Source of the DNA: Paguma larvata
Lineage: Eukaryota > Chordata > Mammalia > Carnivora > Viverridae
Direction: 5' to 3'
Assembly: GCA_030068075.1 (NCBI GenBank)
Contig: CM057832.1
Location: 77,065,002 to 77,129,001 of the forward strand
Length of the DNA: 64,000 nt
This document shows, in pieces, positions 11,756 to 23,261 of this stretch. The notes beneath the pieces are model-generated. The model made no database searches. It worked only from the letters and a program-made list of their open reading frames with translations, and had not been told where the DNA came from. Position 1 is the stretch's first letter. Each line of letters begins with the position of its first letter. The translations under genes and the position numbers were made by a program.

Positions 11756-12696
11756 ATCAGTCCTCCACATCAGTCTTCCCCAAACGTCAGTGATTTGCAA
11801 GCCACCTTTGGGATTTCGCCATGTCTGTATATCGTCTGTACAGTATATATTTATTTATTCGCCAGTACAGTTTACTTTACATTTTCCTTGAAGCAAATTC
11901 ATTTTGAAGTGTACGAGAGAAGGAGAAGGATTTGTGGTTCTGGCTGCCGGGACTACTTGAGAGCCAGCAATGGGAAGCTCTTCCCTGTGCCAGGATGGGC
12001 ATTCGAATCGCTCAGCCCCTCAAAGACGGTCTGCACCCTCTCTCTCCCCAGCCCACCTCTTTCCTTCCATTCCATCTGCGCCTTTATCCACTCACGCCTG
12101 CTTCCTTGTAAGAGCATCTCGACTGGGGTCCCAGTCTCCTGCCTCTCTCACCTTGTCCACACACCGGACCGCTCTCCTGCTTACAGCTTCTCAGGGACCG
12201 CTTCTCCAGTCCCGGCCCACCCTCCACCTACCGCCGCTCAAAAGAAAATCATTCGGACCCTCATAAATCAAGGAAAGGAAAGCCCCACACTTTTCCTGTT
12301 CGTAACTGGAGTGGCACATGCGTCTGGGATCTCTTGCCTGTCCAGCTTCATGGGTAAGCTCAACCTCGGCAAAGATTCCAAGAAAGTAAGACTGTACTTA
12401 CCGTGCTCAAAATGGATGGTTACATGTCTCGCACGTGTCCAACATTCAGCTGGCGTGTCCCAGAATGCCATACGTGTTAAAACATTGAAACGTGTCTCTA
12501 CCAGTAGTTAAATAGCCTCTATTCCTAGTCCCCCAGGTGTCTTTCCACGGCTCCGGTGGACCTTGCCCCCTTGTGTCCTAACATTCCCGCAACGGAAATT
12601 TGGGAGAGAGTCTCAGTACCTTGCCCAAACTGCGTCCAGCATCAATTCCAGTCGGTCTGAGCCTGTGCCCAACACACTAAGTGTTTCGGATATCAC
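11756..12696. other. Intergenic, contains most of a 302-codon open frame
   Basis: No family recognised. A + strand frame (11603-12511) is open through this interval but starts in a MIR remnant and its product shows no known domain. Treated as non-coding. Confidence 0.4.
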
Positions 12697-13117
12697 TGTT
12701 ATGGGCTAGATTATCTTCCCCAAATTCATATGTTGAAGTTGTCACTCCCAGCCTCTCAGAAGGTGACTGTTTGGGGAGATATTAAATTATCTAACTATTA
12801 TTAAATTATAATTGAAAGGTAATTACAGTAAAATGAGGTCATGTAAGCGGGCCCTATTCCAATATGACTGGTGTCGTTATAAGAAAAGTTAAATCACGCG
12901 CGCACGCACGCACACACACACGCAGAGGAAAGACCACGTGAAGACACAGGGAGAAGATAGTTACGTACAAGCCAAGGGCAGAGGTCTCAGACGAGAGCCG
13001 TCCTGCTTACACCTTGATCTCAGACTTCTAGTCTCCAGGAGCACGAGAAAATAAGTTTCTATGACTTAAGTCACCGGCCTGTGACACTTTGTTATGGCAG
13101 CTCTAATAGCAAATGAA
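12697..13117 (+). mobile_element. MaLR (MLT1-type) solo LTR
   Basis: 5' end TGTTATGGGCTAGATTATCT, CAAATTCATATGTTGAAGTT, TCCAATATGACTGGTGTCGT, ACACCTTGATCTCAGACTTC and 3' end GCAGCTCTAATAGCAAATGA match MLT1C-like order. Contains a (CACG/CA)n run at 12896-12922. Confidence 0.87.
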
Positions 13118-13470
13118 CGTAATCACCCTCCATCACGGTCACGATTGACGAGGTAAGAACTGACACGTGGAAGCTGATCCGAGGCAGAGAGGCCACCTCC
13201 GATTTCCCTGGATGATTTATCATGCGCCTTCCAATGCGAGCTTAACACAGAAGTTTTAGGAAGAACAGGCCTTTGAAGCCATGGCTGACTACAATATTGA
13301 TATTCTAATCTCAGAATTCCTTGACATTCCCGTTTATATACCTTCCACAATAGAAATAACTATTACAGATCTCCTCACTTCCAATTTTATTAGACAGGAT
13401 TTCTTTATCTCTTCTTTTGTCCACATTCCTCTGATCACAGTTTATGAACTTTCATTATACGGCTAAACTT
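13118..13470. other. Intergenic, nothing recognised
   Basis: AT-rich, with no assignable repeat or exon. Confidence 0.4.
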
Positions 13471-13485
13471 CCAAAACGTGTTTTT

Positions 13486-13700
13486 AAAAATTTTCTTAAT
13501 GTTTATTTACTTTTGAGAGACTGAGAGACAGAGCACGAGCAGGGGAGGGGGCAGAGAGAGAGGGAGACACAGAATCCGAAGCAGGCTCCGGGCTCCGAGC
13601 TGACAGCACAGAGCCCGATGCGCAGCTTGAACTCCTGAGCCATGAGATCATGACCTGAGCCGAAGTTGGATGCTTAACCAACTGAGCCACCCAGGTGCCC
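13486..13700 (-). mobile_element. Can-SINE
   Basis: Reversed copy ending GACTGAG-type head (ACTGAGCCACCCAGGTGCCC). Imperfect target duplication CCAAAACGTGTTTTT / CCAAAAAGTCTTTTT. Confidence 0.95.
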
Positions 13701-13875
13701 CCAAAAAGTCTTTTTTTTTATTATTATAATTCTCGTTGTTGGGGCAGTTTCAGATGAGGATGTAGGGAGGAGTCACTCTGTTATAATGGTTACAGAGGTT
13801 ACTTGTCTCCATTATAATTTCACTAGACTTTTCTAACAAATCCATTATTCTCACAAACAAAAAGGAAGATATTGA

Positions 13876-13980
13876 AGCAGGAGCCTTGGCATCTGTCTGC
13901 CTTTGCCCTTGGTCATCTGTTTGAGCTTAGATATATTATCTAACCTCTCCAGGTCTTAGCTTTATCATCTATAAAAACAT
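13876..13980 (+). repeat. MIR SINE remnant
   Basis: GAGCCTTGGCATCTGTCTGC..TATTATCTAACCTCTCCAGG TCTTAGCTTTATCATCTATAAA is a MIR tRNA-like/core segment. Confidence 0.6.
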
Positions 13981-13989
13981 CCTTTGGTA

Positions 13990-14530
13990 TTCTTTCAATA
14001 CATATATACTGAGCAAATCATACGTCCCAAGCCTGTACCTGGGGCTAGGGATACAGTGGTGGACAAGACTTATAACCTTTGAGGAAATAAATATCAAACA
14101 AAGAATTATACGAATGAGGATTTAACTGGAATTGCCACAAACGCTATGAAGGACAAAGTAATGAACAGTGTCTACTGCAGACAACTGGGCGATTGATCTA
14201 CTTAGTCACTTGGAGGATGGCAGGGAGGACAGAGAAATCTTTCCAAAGGAAATGACTTTTAAGATGAAATTTGAAGACTGGAGAAATCGGTCAGACAGGA
14301 GAGGTAGGAGATGAAAGAGAAGTTGATAGCACAAGCAAAGACTCTTCACAGAAAGGAACATAGTGTGTAAATATGAAATACCAAAGGGACACCAACGTGG
14401 TAGAGAAAAGGGGGTCTCACAAAACCCTGCAGTCATAGGCAGGACCTAAGTGAAGGCTCTCTTAAGGAATTTAGAGTTCATTCTAAGGTCAATGGGAAGC
14501 CATTGATGGGTTTTAATCAAGACTGAGACA
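13990..14530 (+). repeat. Ancient mammalian repeat (L2-like, unclassified)
   Basis: TACTGAGCAAATCATACGTC..CTGGGGCTAGGGATACAGTG GTGGACAAGA, later TTTTAAGATGAAATTTGAAG ACTGGAG and GGAAGCCATTGATGGGTTTT follow the order of a common old repeat that also occurs at 42,536-43,130. Confidence 0.5.
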
Positions 14531-14691
14531 AGAAGAAATTTAAATCTGGAAGTTTCATATGCTCCATAACAGTGTATGTACAGTGTTTCGCTATTCATTT
14601 TATGACAACTTCCAAGTGTTTATTGGCATTCTCATTTACAGCTGAAGAGGGACTTAGTCATGGCATCCATCGAGGTAGTTTCTTCTGATCT

Positions 14692-14839
14692 GAAAAAAGA
14701 AAAGAGAAAGAAAGAAGGAAAGAAGTAAGGAAGGAAGGAGGGAAGGAGGGAAGGAGGGAAGGAAGGAAGGAGGGAAAGAAGGAAGGAAGGAAGGAAGGAA
14801 GGAAGGAAGGAAGGAAGGAAGGAAGGAAGGAAGGAAGGA

Positions 14840-14899
<60 letters not shown>

Positions 14900-14944
14900 A
14901 AAGGAAAGAGAAAGAGAAAGAGAAAGAAAGAGAGAGAGAGGAAA
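14692..14944. repeat. Compound (GGAA)n/(GAAA)n polypurine microsatellite
   Basis: From 14727 to 14944 the + strand has only A and G: imperfect (AAGG)n, then ~15 perfect GGAA units, then ~16 GAAA units, then GAGA. Very likely length-variable between individuals. Confidence 0.97.
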
Positions 14945-15144
14945 TCTATTCTAAGCAGCCAGAGCCAATATCTTTCTTCCTCATTTTATAGGTTAAAAAA
15001 ATTAGCAGGTCACAGAAGTTAGAGAACTTCCTGTAGGCAACAAAACTAGGAAGTGGCAGCTTTAGGCGTAGAACAAAGGGAAAAAGTCGAAAGACTCTAG
15101 TGGAGAGGAAAAAGAAGGGCAAGAAAACCATTTTCCTAACTATA

Positions 15145-15310
15145 TTGAGCACCTAAGCTGTACTAACTGCTCTAAATATGCTATGTAATCCTCAAAACAA
15201 TCCAGAGAAGGGAATATAAGCATGCTCACTATCTAGATGAGAAAACTGACAGTGAAGAGATTAAATTGTATGTCCATGCCAGCATTTGAATAGAAGTCTT
15301 CTGGATCCTG
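15145..15310 (-). repeat. MIR SINE remnant
   Basis: TGTAATCCTCAAAACAATCC AGAGAAG..AGATGAGAAAACTGACAGTG AAGAG is the reversed MIR core. Confidence 0.65.
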
Positions 15311-15608
15311 TTTTAGTGAATTTGTCATCAAGCTGCATGCTCCTTGCAGGGTGAGGCAGAGGGCCTGTGGTCAATAGCCAAACTCCAAAAACTGTGTTCT
15401 TCACCTTGGATGACAGGAGGAGGGAAGGTAGGTAATTAAAGCATACTTTAAACCACTGATTAAATCCCCATTTTTCAAGGTTCCTCTAGGAAAAGGCAAG
15501 ATATATTATAGAAGGAAAGTAAGGCCTTTGTCTACTTCCTTTATGATTTTGAATCCCAGCCTATTTGATTGGGAAATCTTCTTCTCCACCTCAGACCAAA
15601 AAAAAAGA
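15309..15608. other. Intergenic, nothing recognised
   Basis: No repeat or exon identified. Confidence 0.35.
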
Positions 15609-15653
15609 TGGACGATAGATTGATAGATAGAGAGATAGATAGATAGACAGATT
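15609..15653. repeat. (GATA)n-type microsatellite
   Basis: Imperfect GATA/GATT/GACA units. Confidence 0.85.
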
Positions 15654-15764
15654 TTAGAATCCTGCTGAGAACCCTATCTTATTTCTTTTAAAATCCTATT
15701 TACCTTTTTACTTTACTAGATGCCAAGCCTACAATTAAGAACACAGTTTAGTTACAGTATGTGT

Positions 15765-15960
15765 AGCAGTGTGTAAAATGGTTTAAGTCGCAGCCTCAGG
15801 AGTCAGACTGCCAAGGTCTAGACCGCTATCTGTACCGCTTTAGACTCTGGGCCTCATCTCCTTTACCTGCAAAATAAACAGAACCCCGGCTTCCCAGGGC
15901 GATGGGAAGAATGAAATGAAATAATATGTCCTTAGCGTAAAGTAAGCATGGTTATTACAA
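15765..15960 (+). repeat. MIR SINE
   Basis: AGGAGTCAGACTGCCAAGGT CTAG, GACTCTGGGCCTCATCTCCT, TGAAATGAAATAATATGTCC TTAG and AAGTAAGCATGGTTATTA follow MIR order. Confidence 0.75.
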
Positions 15961-16339
15961 GGTTACCAAACACCGAATTTTATTTGATTATTTTCTTTCG
16001 GTTTTTGGAATCCAAGGCTAAGATAAGACCTTTCAAAAATTAGTTATATAAAGATCACAGCAGTTGGTTTATTGCTCTGAAATTTGCATGTGGAAATTAG
16101 CTGCAAATAAACTCTTGATCCTATTTTTGTAAGTTATTCAATAATACTGAAATAAAAGTACCAATGAGATTCTCTTAATAATACTTGAAATACATGCCTT
16201 GAACAACAGAACAAAGTCATTAGAGCCTTTGATTCATTAAAGGATTTTTACCTCTAGTTCCAATAACGACAGCCTGAATTTCGGCAGACTTGAATTTGTT
16301 GAAATACTAAGGGCTAGGCCCTGCCCGTCTGGTCCTTAG
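15961..16339. other. Intergenic, nothing recognised
   Basis: AT-rich sequence without an assignable feature. Confidence 0.35.
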
Positions 16340-17105
16340 TATGCATATTCGTTTTCTATGGCTGCTGTATCATTGCTACCAGTTTAGTGGCTTAAAACAA
16401 CACAAGTCTAATATCTTACAGATCTCTAGGTCAGAAGTCTGAAACGGGTCTTACGGGGCAAAAATGAATGTGTTAGCGGGGCTGAATTCCTTTCCAGAGG
16501 ATCTGGGGACAGTCTGCTTCCTTGCCTTTTCCAGCTTCCGGAGCCTGCCTGCTTTTTTTAGCTCAGGGTCATCTTCCTTTGTCTTCAAAGGCAGCAATAA
16601 AGGCCCAAGTTCGTCTCACATCCTGTTCTTGGTCAGTTCAGGTGCCGCAGTGAATACTAACAACCAAGTGGGTTAACAATGTACGTTTCTTTGCTCGCAG
16701 TTCTAGAGGTTGGAAATTCCAGATCAGAGTACCAGCATGGACGGCCAAGAGCTCTTTCCTTGGCTTGCAGATAATTGCCTTCTCACTGTATCCTCACACG
16801 GTGGAGAGAGAGACCAAGCTCCTTGGTGGGTCTCTTTTTGTAAGGACACTAATTCCATCATGAGAGCCCTACCCTCCTGAGCTCTTCTAAACCTATCTCC
16901 CAATGCCCCATCTCCAAATGCCACCACATTGGGGGTTAGGGCTCCAACATATGAATTTCGGGGGTCCCACTGCAGTCCACAGTATAGCCTCTCACTCTGA
17001 GGTCGTCTTCTGCCTCTTTCTTCCACATTTAAGGATGTTTGTGATTATTTTATGGCTAGCAGATTAACAACCTTAATTCTGCCTGCAACCTTAATTTTCC
17101 CTTGT
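16340..17105 (-). mobile_element. Old LTR-type element, split by a second LTR
   Basis: Left part (16340-16650) reads ATTCGTTTTCTATGGCTGCT..TGGCTTAAAACAACACAAGT..TTGCCTTTTCCAGCTTCCGG. Its expected continuation (TCTTCTGCCTCTTTCTTCCA CATTTAAGGA) resumes only after 16985, with another LTR between. Confidence 0.65.
16651..16984 (-). mobile_element. MaLR-type LTR nested in an older LTR
   Basis: GTTCTAGAGGTTGGAAATTC, TTCTCACTGTATCCTCACAC, TCTCCAAATGCCACCACATT and TATGAATTTCGGGGGTCCCA are a reversed, internally shortened MaLR LTR; it interrupts the surrounding element. Confidence 0.65.
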
Positions 17106-17324
17106 CACATTCTAATCCTGAAAACAGTGACATCTTTCAGAGACCTTCTTCTGCCTACCACACTCTCATGTCAACCATAGATTCATACAGTCTGGACCAG
17201 CTGAATAAGCTCAGATTGGAAGAGAGTCTAAGGAGTCAAATCCAGTATCCCAAGAGAGTCTTAAATTCTTATTATTTCAAAGTCATGCTGCCTTTAAATT
17301 GAATAATGAAAAAAAAGTGGGGGG

Positions 17325-17580
17325 GGGGCACCTGGGTGGCTCAGTCGTTTGAGCATCTGACTTCGGCTCAGGTCATGATCTCCCAGTTCATGAGTTCGAG
17401 CCCCACATCGGGCTCTGCGCTGCCAGCTTGGAGCCTGGAGCCTGTTTCAGATTCTGTGTCTCCCTCTTTCTCTCTCTCTCTCTGCCCCTCCCCTACTTGC
17501 ACTGTCTCTCTTGAAAATAAATAAACATTTAAAAAATTAAATAAATAAATAAAACAAAAATGAAAAAAAGAAAAAAAATT
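17325..17580 (+). mobile_element. Can-SINE
   Basis: A ten-G run precedes CACCTGGGTGGCTCAGTCGT. Extended tail with AAATAAATAAATAAAACAAA. Confidence 0.95.
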
Positions 17581-17701
17581 TAAAATGAAGTTGGCATAAT
17601 TAATCAAAGAGAAAGGGGATACATGTATCATATGTGCATTTATATTTACTTATATGTATTTGTATAATGTATCTATTTGTGTTTATACCTGTGTATATAG
17701 T

Positions 17702-18172
17702 TGTGATGGTTATTTCTTCATGTCAGTTTGGCTAAGTTACAGTAGCTAGTTCTTTGGTCAAACACCAGTCTAGATGTTGCTGCGAAGATATTTTTAAGAT
17801 GCTGTTAACATTTAAATCATAGTCTGTGAGTAGAGCAAATTACCCTCCTAATGAGGGTAAGTGTCATCCAAACAGTTGCAGGCCTTATCAGTGAAGACTC
17901 GGGTTCCCCAAGGAAGAGAAAATTCTGCCTCCAGACTGCCTTCAGCCTCAAGACTGCAACACCAACTCTCACAGGAATTTCTAGCCTCCCAGCAGGCCCT
18001 GCAAATTCCACACTTTCCACCCCATAGTCTCGTAAGTCGATTCCTTAAAATAAATAGATGGATGGCAGATAGATGATAGATGATCAGACGGATAGATGGA
18101 TGGATAAATGGGGGGACAGATGGACAAATAGATAGATTAATTAGTTCTGTTTCTCTGGAGAATGATTCATGC
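17702..18172 (+). mobile_element. MaLR (MLT1-like) solo LTR
   Basis: GTTATTTCTTCATGTCAGTT TGGCT, TTGGTCAAACACCAGTCTAG ATGTT, ACATTTAAATCATAGTCTGT GAG, AATTCTGCCTCCAGACTGCC TTCAG and 3' TTCTGTTTCTCTGGAGAATG. A GATA/GATG microsatellite (18049-18137) has expanded in it. Confidence 0.8.
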
Positions 18173-18944
18173 TAAAGTTGAGGAGAAGCTGATATTATCA
18201 TACTACACATGAGTGCTAGAGAGTCAAGAATAGAGGCTATGTGCCTAGGAGATCCTTTCTCTTTCTTTTAGAATCAAAGTTACAGAGATCTTGTTTAAGA
18301 GGAACAATAATTGAATTGTTCACTCCTTAGTATAATCTTCAGTTTCACTCTGGAACCTGGTACAAATGAATGTCTTGGCTACAGAATAAAAAGAAAGTAA
18401 TAAAAATGAAATCTCAAAACTCAAAAAACCTAAACTTCAATAATTTCATACACTGGAGTACAGAGCACACCCCTTCAATATTCCACAGAAATTCCAGGGA
18501 GTCGAATTGTTAAAATCTTGCCTTGTGCTATTGGGAGGAGCATTAGTGTCCCCAGCCCGGAAGACCAGGGACAGGCCGTGCCCTGGAGGGAAGCCTGGGG
18601 AGGCCAGAAGGGTCATGAGTGAACCATTAGGCCTCCGTAAGGAGGTTCTAAGCAATCCCGCCGTTAGAGACTCTGTTGTGTTGAGTGTTTTGGAATAACA
18701 TTTTGCATTGCGTAAGACTGGTCTTCTCGATTAGAGATGGTGAAAGAGAAAAGACACACTCTCACTATTATCTCCAAGTTGCTGGACAAAATAGGCGTGC
18801 CACCTGGTGACTTGTCTTTGCCCACCCACCTGTCATTTTAGTAGACTGCGCTAACATTCAGTAAGGCTGGTGACCCAAAAGCATTCTTGCCGCCGCTTAG
18901 TGAGCGGTACACACCTCCACACCCGAGAAATAGTTTTGGACCTT
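18173..18944. other. Intergenic, nothing recognised
   Basis: Includes a GC-richer patch (18,530-18,660) without an assignable repeat or exon. Confidence 0.35.
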
Positions 18945-19214
18945 GCTTTAGCCTGAATGTTTGTGTGTCCCCAACTTCATACACTGAAATCCTAACCTCC
19001 CGTGTGAAGGTGTGAGAAGGTGGGGATTTGGGGAGGTGATCAGATCCTGAGAATGGGGCCCCCTTGAATGGGGTTAGTGCCTTTCTAAAAGGGGCGTCCA
19101 GAGAGTTCTCCTGAACTTTCTGCCTCATGAGGACACAGGACTGTGAGAAATAAATGTTTGTTGTTGTAAGCAGCCCAGTTCATGATAAGCTCTTAGAGAT
19201 GCCCAGACTAAGAC
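18945..19214 (+). mobile_element. MaLR (MST-like) LTR, internally deleted
   Basis: CTGAATGTTTGTGTGTCCCC, GAAATCCTAACCTCC, GGAGGTGATCAGATCCTGAG, TGAATGGGGTTAGTGCCTTT, GAGAAATAAATGTTTGTTGT and terminal GACTAAGACGGG. Confidence 0.8.
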
Positions 19215-19226
19215 GGGCCTAAACCA

Positions 19227-19552
19227 GGAGTCGGCAAACATTTTGGTAAGGGCCGGACAGTACACATTTTCTGTTTTGTGGACCACCTACTCACCTCTGC
19301 CGGTAGCACAAAAGCAGCCACAAGTGACAGAGGAAAATATGAGCGTGGCAACGTTCTGGTGAAACTTTATTTACAAACAATGAAATTTAAGTCTGATATC
19401 ATTTTCACCTCTCGTAAAACACGATTCTTCTTTTGATTTTCTTAAACCATTTAAAAATGCTTTTAAACTCTTTCTCATCTCACGGGCTGGACTAAAACAG
19501 GCAGAGGGCTGGGTTTGGCCCAGAGAACAGAGTTTGCTGATACTTTCCATAA
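19227..19552 (+). mobile_element. hAT-Charlie DNA transposon remnant
   Basis: CAGGAGTCGGCAAACATTTT..GGTAAGGGCCGGACAG..AACTCACCTCTGCC-type block..GGTGAAACTTTATTTACAAA CAATG..GGGTTTGGCCCAGAG..GTTTGCTGATAC. Ends are inverted (GTCGGCAAAC / GTTTGCTGAT). Confidence 0.75.
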
Positions 19553-19740
19553 ACCACAGATCCCGAGAATAATAAATCCAGTGAGTTATGTTTGGTGGAA
19601 AACATTCGCCCTTTTCCTGAGTATAGAAAACACGTTGTGTGGTACTGTGTGTGGATTACCTTAATTGCAGAAATGACTGGCTCTACCAGTCCGGAGATTT
19701 GCCAGTATTTAAGTTATGAATTGAAATAGCTTAGTTATTT

Positions 19741-19767
19741 TTCATTCATTCATTCATTCATTCATTT
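19741..19767. repeat. (TTCA)n microsatellite
   Basis: About six TTCA units, adjoining an old repeat fragment (CAGACACTGTATGAGGTACT AGG). Confidence 0.92.
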
Positions 19768-19891
19768 CCTAAGCAATATTGAATGCACATGATGTCTCAG
19801 TACTAGTACCATATGGCCCAGACACTGTATGAGGTACTAGGATTAAAGAGAAAACATTCTCAGAAACTTTTTTAAAAATTACTTCCCAACA

Positions 19892-20103
19892 GGGACACCT
19901 GGGTCGCTCAGTCATTTAAGGGTCGACTCTTGTTTTCAGCACAGGTCATGCTATGGTTGCAAGATTGAGCCCTTTGCAAGTCGCCACACTGAGCACGGAG
20001 CCTCCTTAAGAGTCTCTCTCTCCCTCTCGCTCTGCCCCTCTCCATTCATGCTTTCTCCCTCTCTCTCAAAATAAATAAATAAATACTAAAAAATAAAATA
20101 AAA
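19892..20103 (+). mobile_element. Can-SINE, divergent copy
   Basis: Head GGGACACCTGGGTCGCTCAG; B-box area degraded (GGTTGCAAGATTGAGCCC); tail AAATAAATAAATAAATACTA. Confidence 0.9.
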
Positions 20104-20165
20104 TCCCTTCATAACACTGCTTTAATCTGCTTGAGAGTTTGGATTTTTTTAAGTTGAACATTTTT

Positions 20166-20374
20166 TTTAATGTTTTTATTTATTTTATTTATTTATTTTG
20201 CTCAGAGTGTGAGCAGGGGAAGGGCAGAGAGAGAGGGAGATACAGAATCTGAAGCAGGCTCCAGGCTCTGAGCCATCAGCACAGAGCCCGACGCGGGGCT
20301 CGAACTCACAGACTGTGAGATCATGACCTGAGCCGAAGTCGGCCGCTCAACCGACTGAGCCACCCAGGCGCCCC
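20166..20374 (-). mobile_element. Can-SINE
   Basis: Reversed copy with intact boxes and head GACTGAGCCACCCAGGCGCC. Perfect target duplication TAAGTTGAACATTTTT at 20150-20165 and 20375-20390, so relatively recent. Confidence 0.97.
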
Positions 20375-20668
20375 TAAGTTGAACATTTTTAATATGTAGA
20401 AATGTTTGACTTTTGTGTTTATTCATCCAACCCGTGCCCTTCAAAAAAGAGATGGTGTCAGTCCGAGTCAAAGGTATTGTTGACGAAAAACAAAGAAGAG
20501 CTTTTAACGTGAATGAGAGTGAACCTTCAAATTAGATGAGAGGCTAGTATATATTTTATCATGTGCAGCAGGGATGGTTTAATTAGAAGTAACTATAACA
20601 GTTTCAGCAGGGGAAAGGATACTTTACATTAACTTCTCATCTCTAAAAGCATGAAATTAGTGTTTAAA

Positions 20669-20876
20669 GTTTTTATTTTTAATTTATTTATGTATTATGA
20701 GAGGGAGAGCAAGCATTTGAGTGGGGGAGGGGCAGAGAGAGAGGAGAGAAAGAATCCCAAGCGGACTCCACAGCACAGAGCCCGACTCGGGGTTCCGACT
20801 CATGAACCGTGAGATCATGTCCTGAGCTGAAATCAAGAGTCTGACACTTAACCGACTGAGCCACCCAGGCATCCCC
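20669..20876 (-). mobile_element. Can-SINE
   Basis: Reversed copy ending GACTGAGCCACCCAGGCATC. Possible imperfect target duplication GAAATTAGTGTTTA / GAAATGAATCTTTA. Confidence 0.95.
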
Positions 20877-21089
20877 GAAATGAATCTTTAGTTACAGTGA
20901 TGATTCAAGGTAAGTTTCCACCCTTCAGGAAAATAACGATCACAATACATTAATCTTTTGCAAATCAGGAATTTTGGCAGTGCACTGCAATCTGATTATC
21001 AAATTGTATTTACTGACTGTGTCTTAATTATCTGTTTAAGAAAATACGTCTGTTCTTTGTATCTGAGTGTGTTTGAGTGTGTTCGTAAG

Positions 21090-21500
21090 ATTAAGTTTGG
21101 CTTGGCATTCATCACAGTCCTGTCTATAATTAGTCAGAAATTAAAAATAGCTTAAATGTCCATCAGAAAAGGAATAAATAATGTATTATGATACAGCAAT
21201 ACAATGGAACATGGCCATTACAAAAGATTATTCTAGATCAATAGTCATTATTGAAAAAAATCTATTTATTAAAGAGATTTAAAAAACAGTTTACAAAAGA
21301 GCATTTATAGTTTGATCTCATAGGGAGGGTCAAATACATTAGGATACCAGACAAAACTCTTAAGAAAAGATGATTTCTGGATGACCGTGATTTGGGTCAT
21401 TTTAATTTTACTTCATTCTTTTTATTTTCTCTCTTGTTTGAATTTTTTTACAATGGGCCTGTATTGTGTATTTGTTTAATCCTTAATAAGTAAATAACAC
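21090..21500 (+). mobile_element. L1 3' end fragment (old L1M type)
   Basis: AATAGCTTAAATGTCCATCA, TACAGCAATACAATGGAACA, TTACAAAAGATTATTCTAGA, ATCTCATAGGGAGGG and a T-rich AATTTTTTTACAATGGGCCT end follow the L1 3' UTR. Confidence 0.7.
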
Positions 21501-22436
21501 TCTCTGGTAATTGGTAAAAGTAAAAATCAGCAAGATTTTTATGATTAATATGATCATACGATCACTGATAAATAAACAATCAATTCAGTAACAAAACGAG
21601 TACCAAGGACTCGGAAGCGTCAGGCACGGCAAGGTTTTGCTCCCACGGTGTGGATTTCTCACAGTGGATTTGATATTTACCCTCGCCGTGAAGTTTTTGA
21701 GAACACCAATCCATTCTCACTATTCTGCTTTAAGTAACACTTTCGTGTGAAAACGTCGAAGGAAATTATGAGCCTTGCTTTCTCCTCCCTTCCTATTGCT
21801 TTCTAGAAGCACGGCATCCTCGTTCTGGGAAGTTTAGGGATAAAGTCCAGATCACTCCTCCTACAAATGAAGGAATCGAGACAGAGAGGGGACATGACTA
21901 GAAGGATGTCCCACAACGTACCCTCTCTCACTTTCTTGTTAATTACAGAAAGTCGTATCCGATAAATATGTATGTGTATGAATTATGTCAATCGTGCCTC
22001 GATAAAGTGGTCTTTAAAAAAAGGAAAGCTGTCTTGATCTGATCATCACGCTTTCGTGGTCTCCCAGAACCCAAACGAAGCTCCAGTTGGGAGGTGTTAG
22101 CACTGTGGCCTCTGTGTGTTCCCAGAGCTCTGAGGTGGGCAAGGCTGTAAGCCTTGGCGGGGGCAAGACCCAGGCACGCATCTGTGATGCCGACCTGGTG
22201 AACATGGAGCGGTGACATGAGGGCCTCTTCCTGGAGGAGGATTTGGAACAAATCTGTGTGTTATCCAGAATCTCGGGCCAGGAGCCCATCGACACTGTTA
22301 TCTCCAGATGGGAGTTCAGATGTGGTCTCCGTGGCTTTCTAGCACTAAAGGAGCAGCTAGAATTCCATAGTGTATGAAGAGGAGGGAGCTTTAACTCAGG
22401 GTTTGGGTGAAGGAAAGTATTCTGTAAAAAGTAATA
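21501..22436. other. Intergenic, nothing recognised
   Basis: Contains two overlapping minus-strand open frames (22014-22457, 21988-22251) without a recognisable product; not called. Confidence 0.35.
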
Positions 22437-22550
22437 AAAAGGCATAACTGCTAACACTTATTGAGAACCTGCTCTATACTTTACATAAATTATGAGCTCC
22501 AACTTACATTCAACCCCCTAACCTCGGCTCTTCAGCTGATGCTCAACGGC
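22437..22550 (-). repeat. MIR SINE remnant
   Basis: AACACTTATTGAGAACCTGC TCTATACTTTACATAAATTA TGAG resembles the reversed MIR 3' half. Confidence 0.5.
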
Positions 22551-23261
22551 TCCCCGACAGCACGGTCCCGGCCGTGAGGGATGCGTCACACCGCACGGGA
22601 GACGAAGAAGAAAATGTCAAAGGGAAGGTTATTCCTGTCAAGTGGGGCTCTGCAGTTGACAAAGACAAAGACGTGACAAGTCATCGGATACGGTGTTTAG
22701 GACATTTTCGGTGTCCTTTTAGAGGGTCATGTTTCCATGAAATCTGACCCTCCTTGGCTAACTGAATTAATTACTAGGACCGCCCTGAGCGTCTGTACAG
22801 TAAGTGTACTGTTTTCTGGAAGTAAATGATTCATCCGTATGAGGTAAAGGACATTTTCCAGGAAACGGACTTGGCTATTTAACAAATGCCTTCAGCTTAT
22901 CAGAACGGCTGTAATCGTTTATTGACACAGTCAACTCCTTTCTGCGGTGTGAGCCCAGTCTATGAAACTGCTTTGTAAACCATTGCCCGTTTCTTCCCCC
23001 CTCACACCCCGCTCTTGCCTAAAGCTACTTCAGACAGTCCGCAGAAAGTAGCAGATAAAAAAAGTCACTTGCAAAAAGGGTGTGGCCCCAGCATGTCGCC
23101 CTGAAGATTACCTCTGAATGGTTTTGTCATGCAGAAGTTCGTATTCCTGTGTGGTTACGAAACCTGTTATCATTATTTCCCGTCAAGTGTTTTACTCATC
23201 TCTGGGCTTTTCTCTTATCTATGAAATGCCTGGGTTTCTAATGACACTCATTTGAGCTCAT
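22551..23261. other. Intergenic, nothing recognised
   Basis: Unassigned sequence with scattered CpGs. Confidence 0.35.

Noticed and set aside
14692..14944. Direct repeats considered as a CRISPR-like or satellite array
   Set aside because: It is a tetranucleotide purine microsatellite with no spacers or unit structure beyond 4 bp.
1115..19214. MaLR LTRs considered as parts of an intact endogenous retrovirus
   Set aside because: All appear as solo or partial LTRs in mixed orientation with no gag, pol or env-like coding sequence between them.
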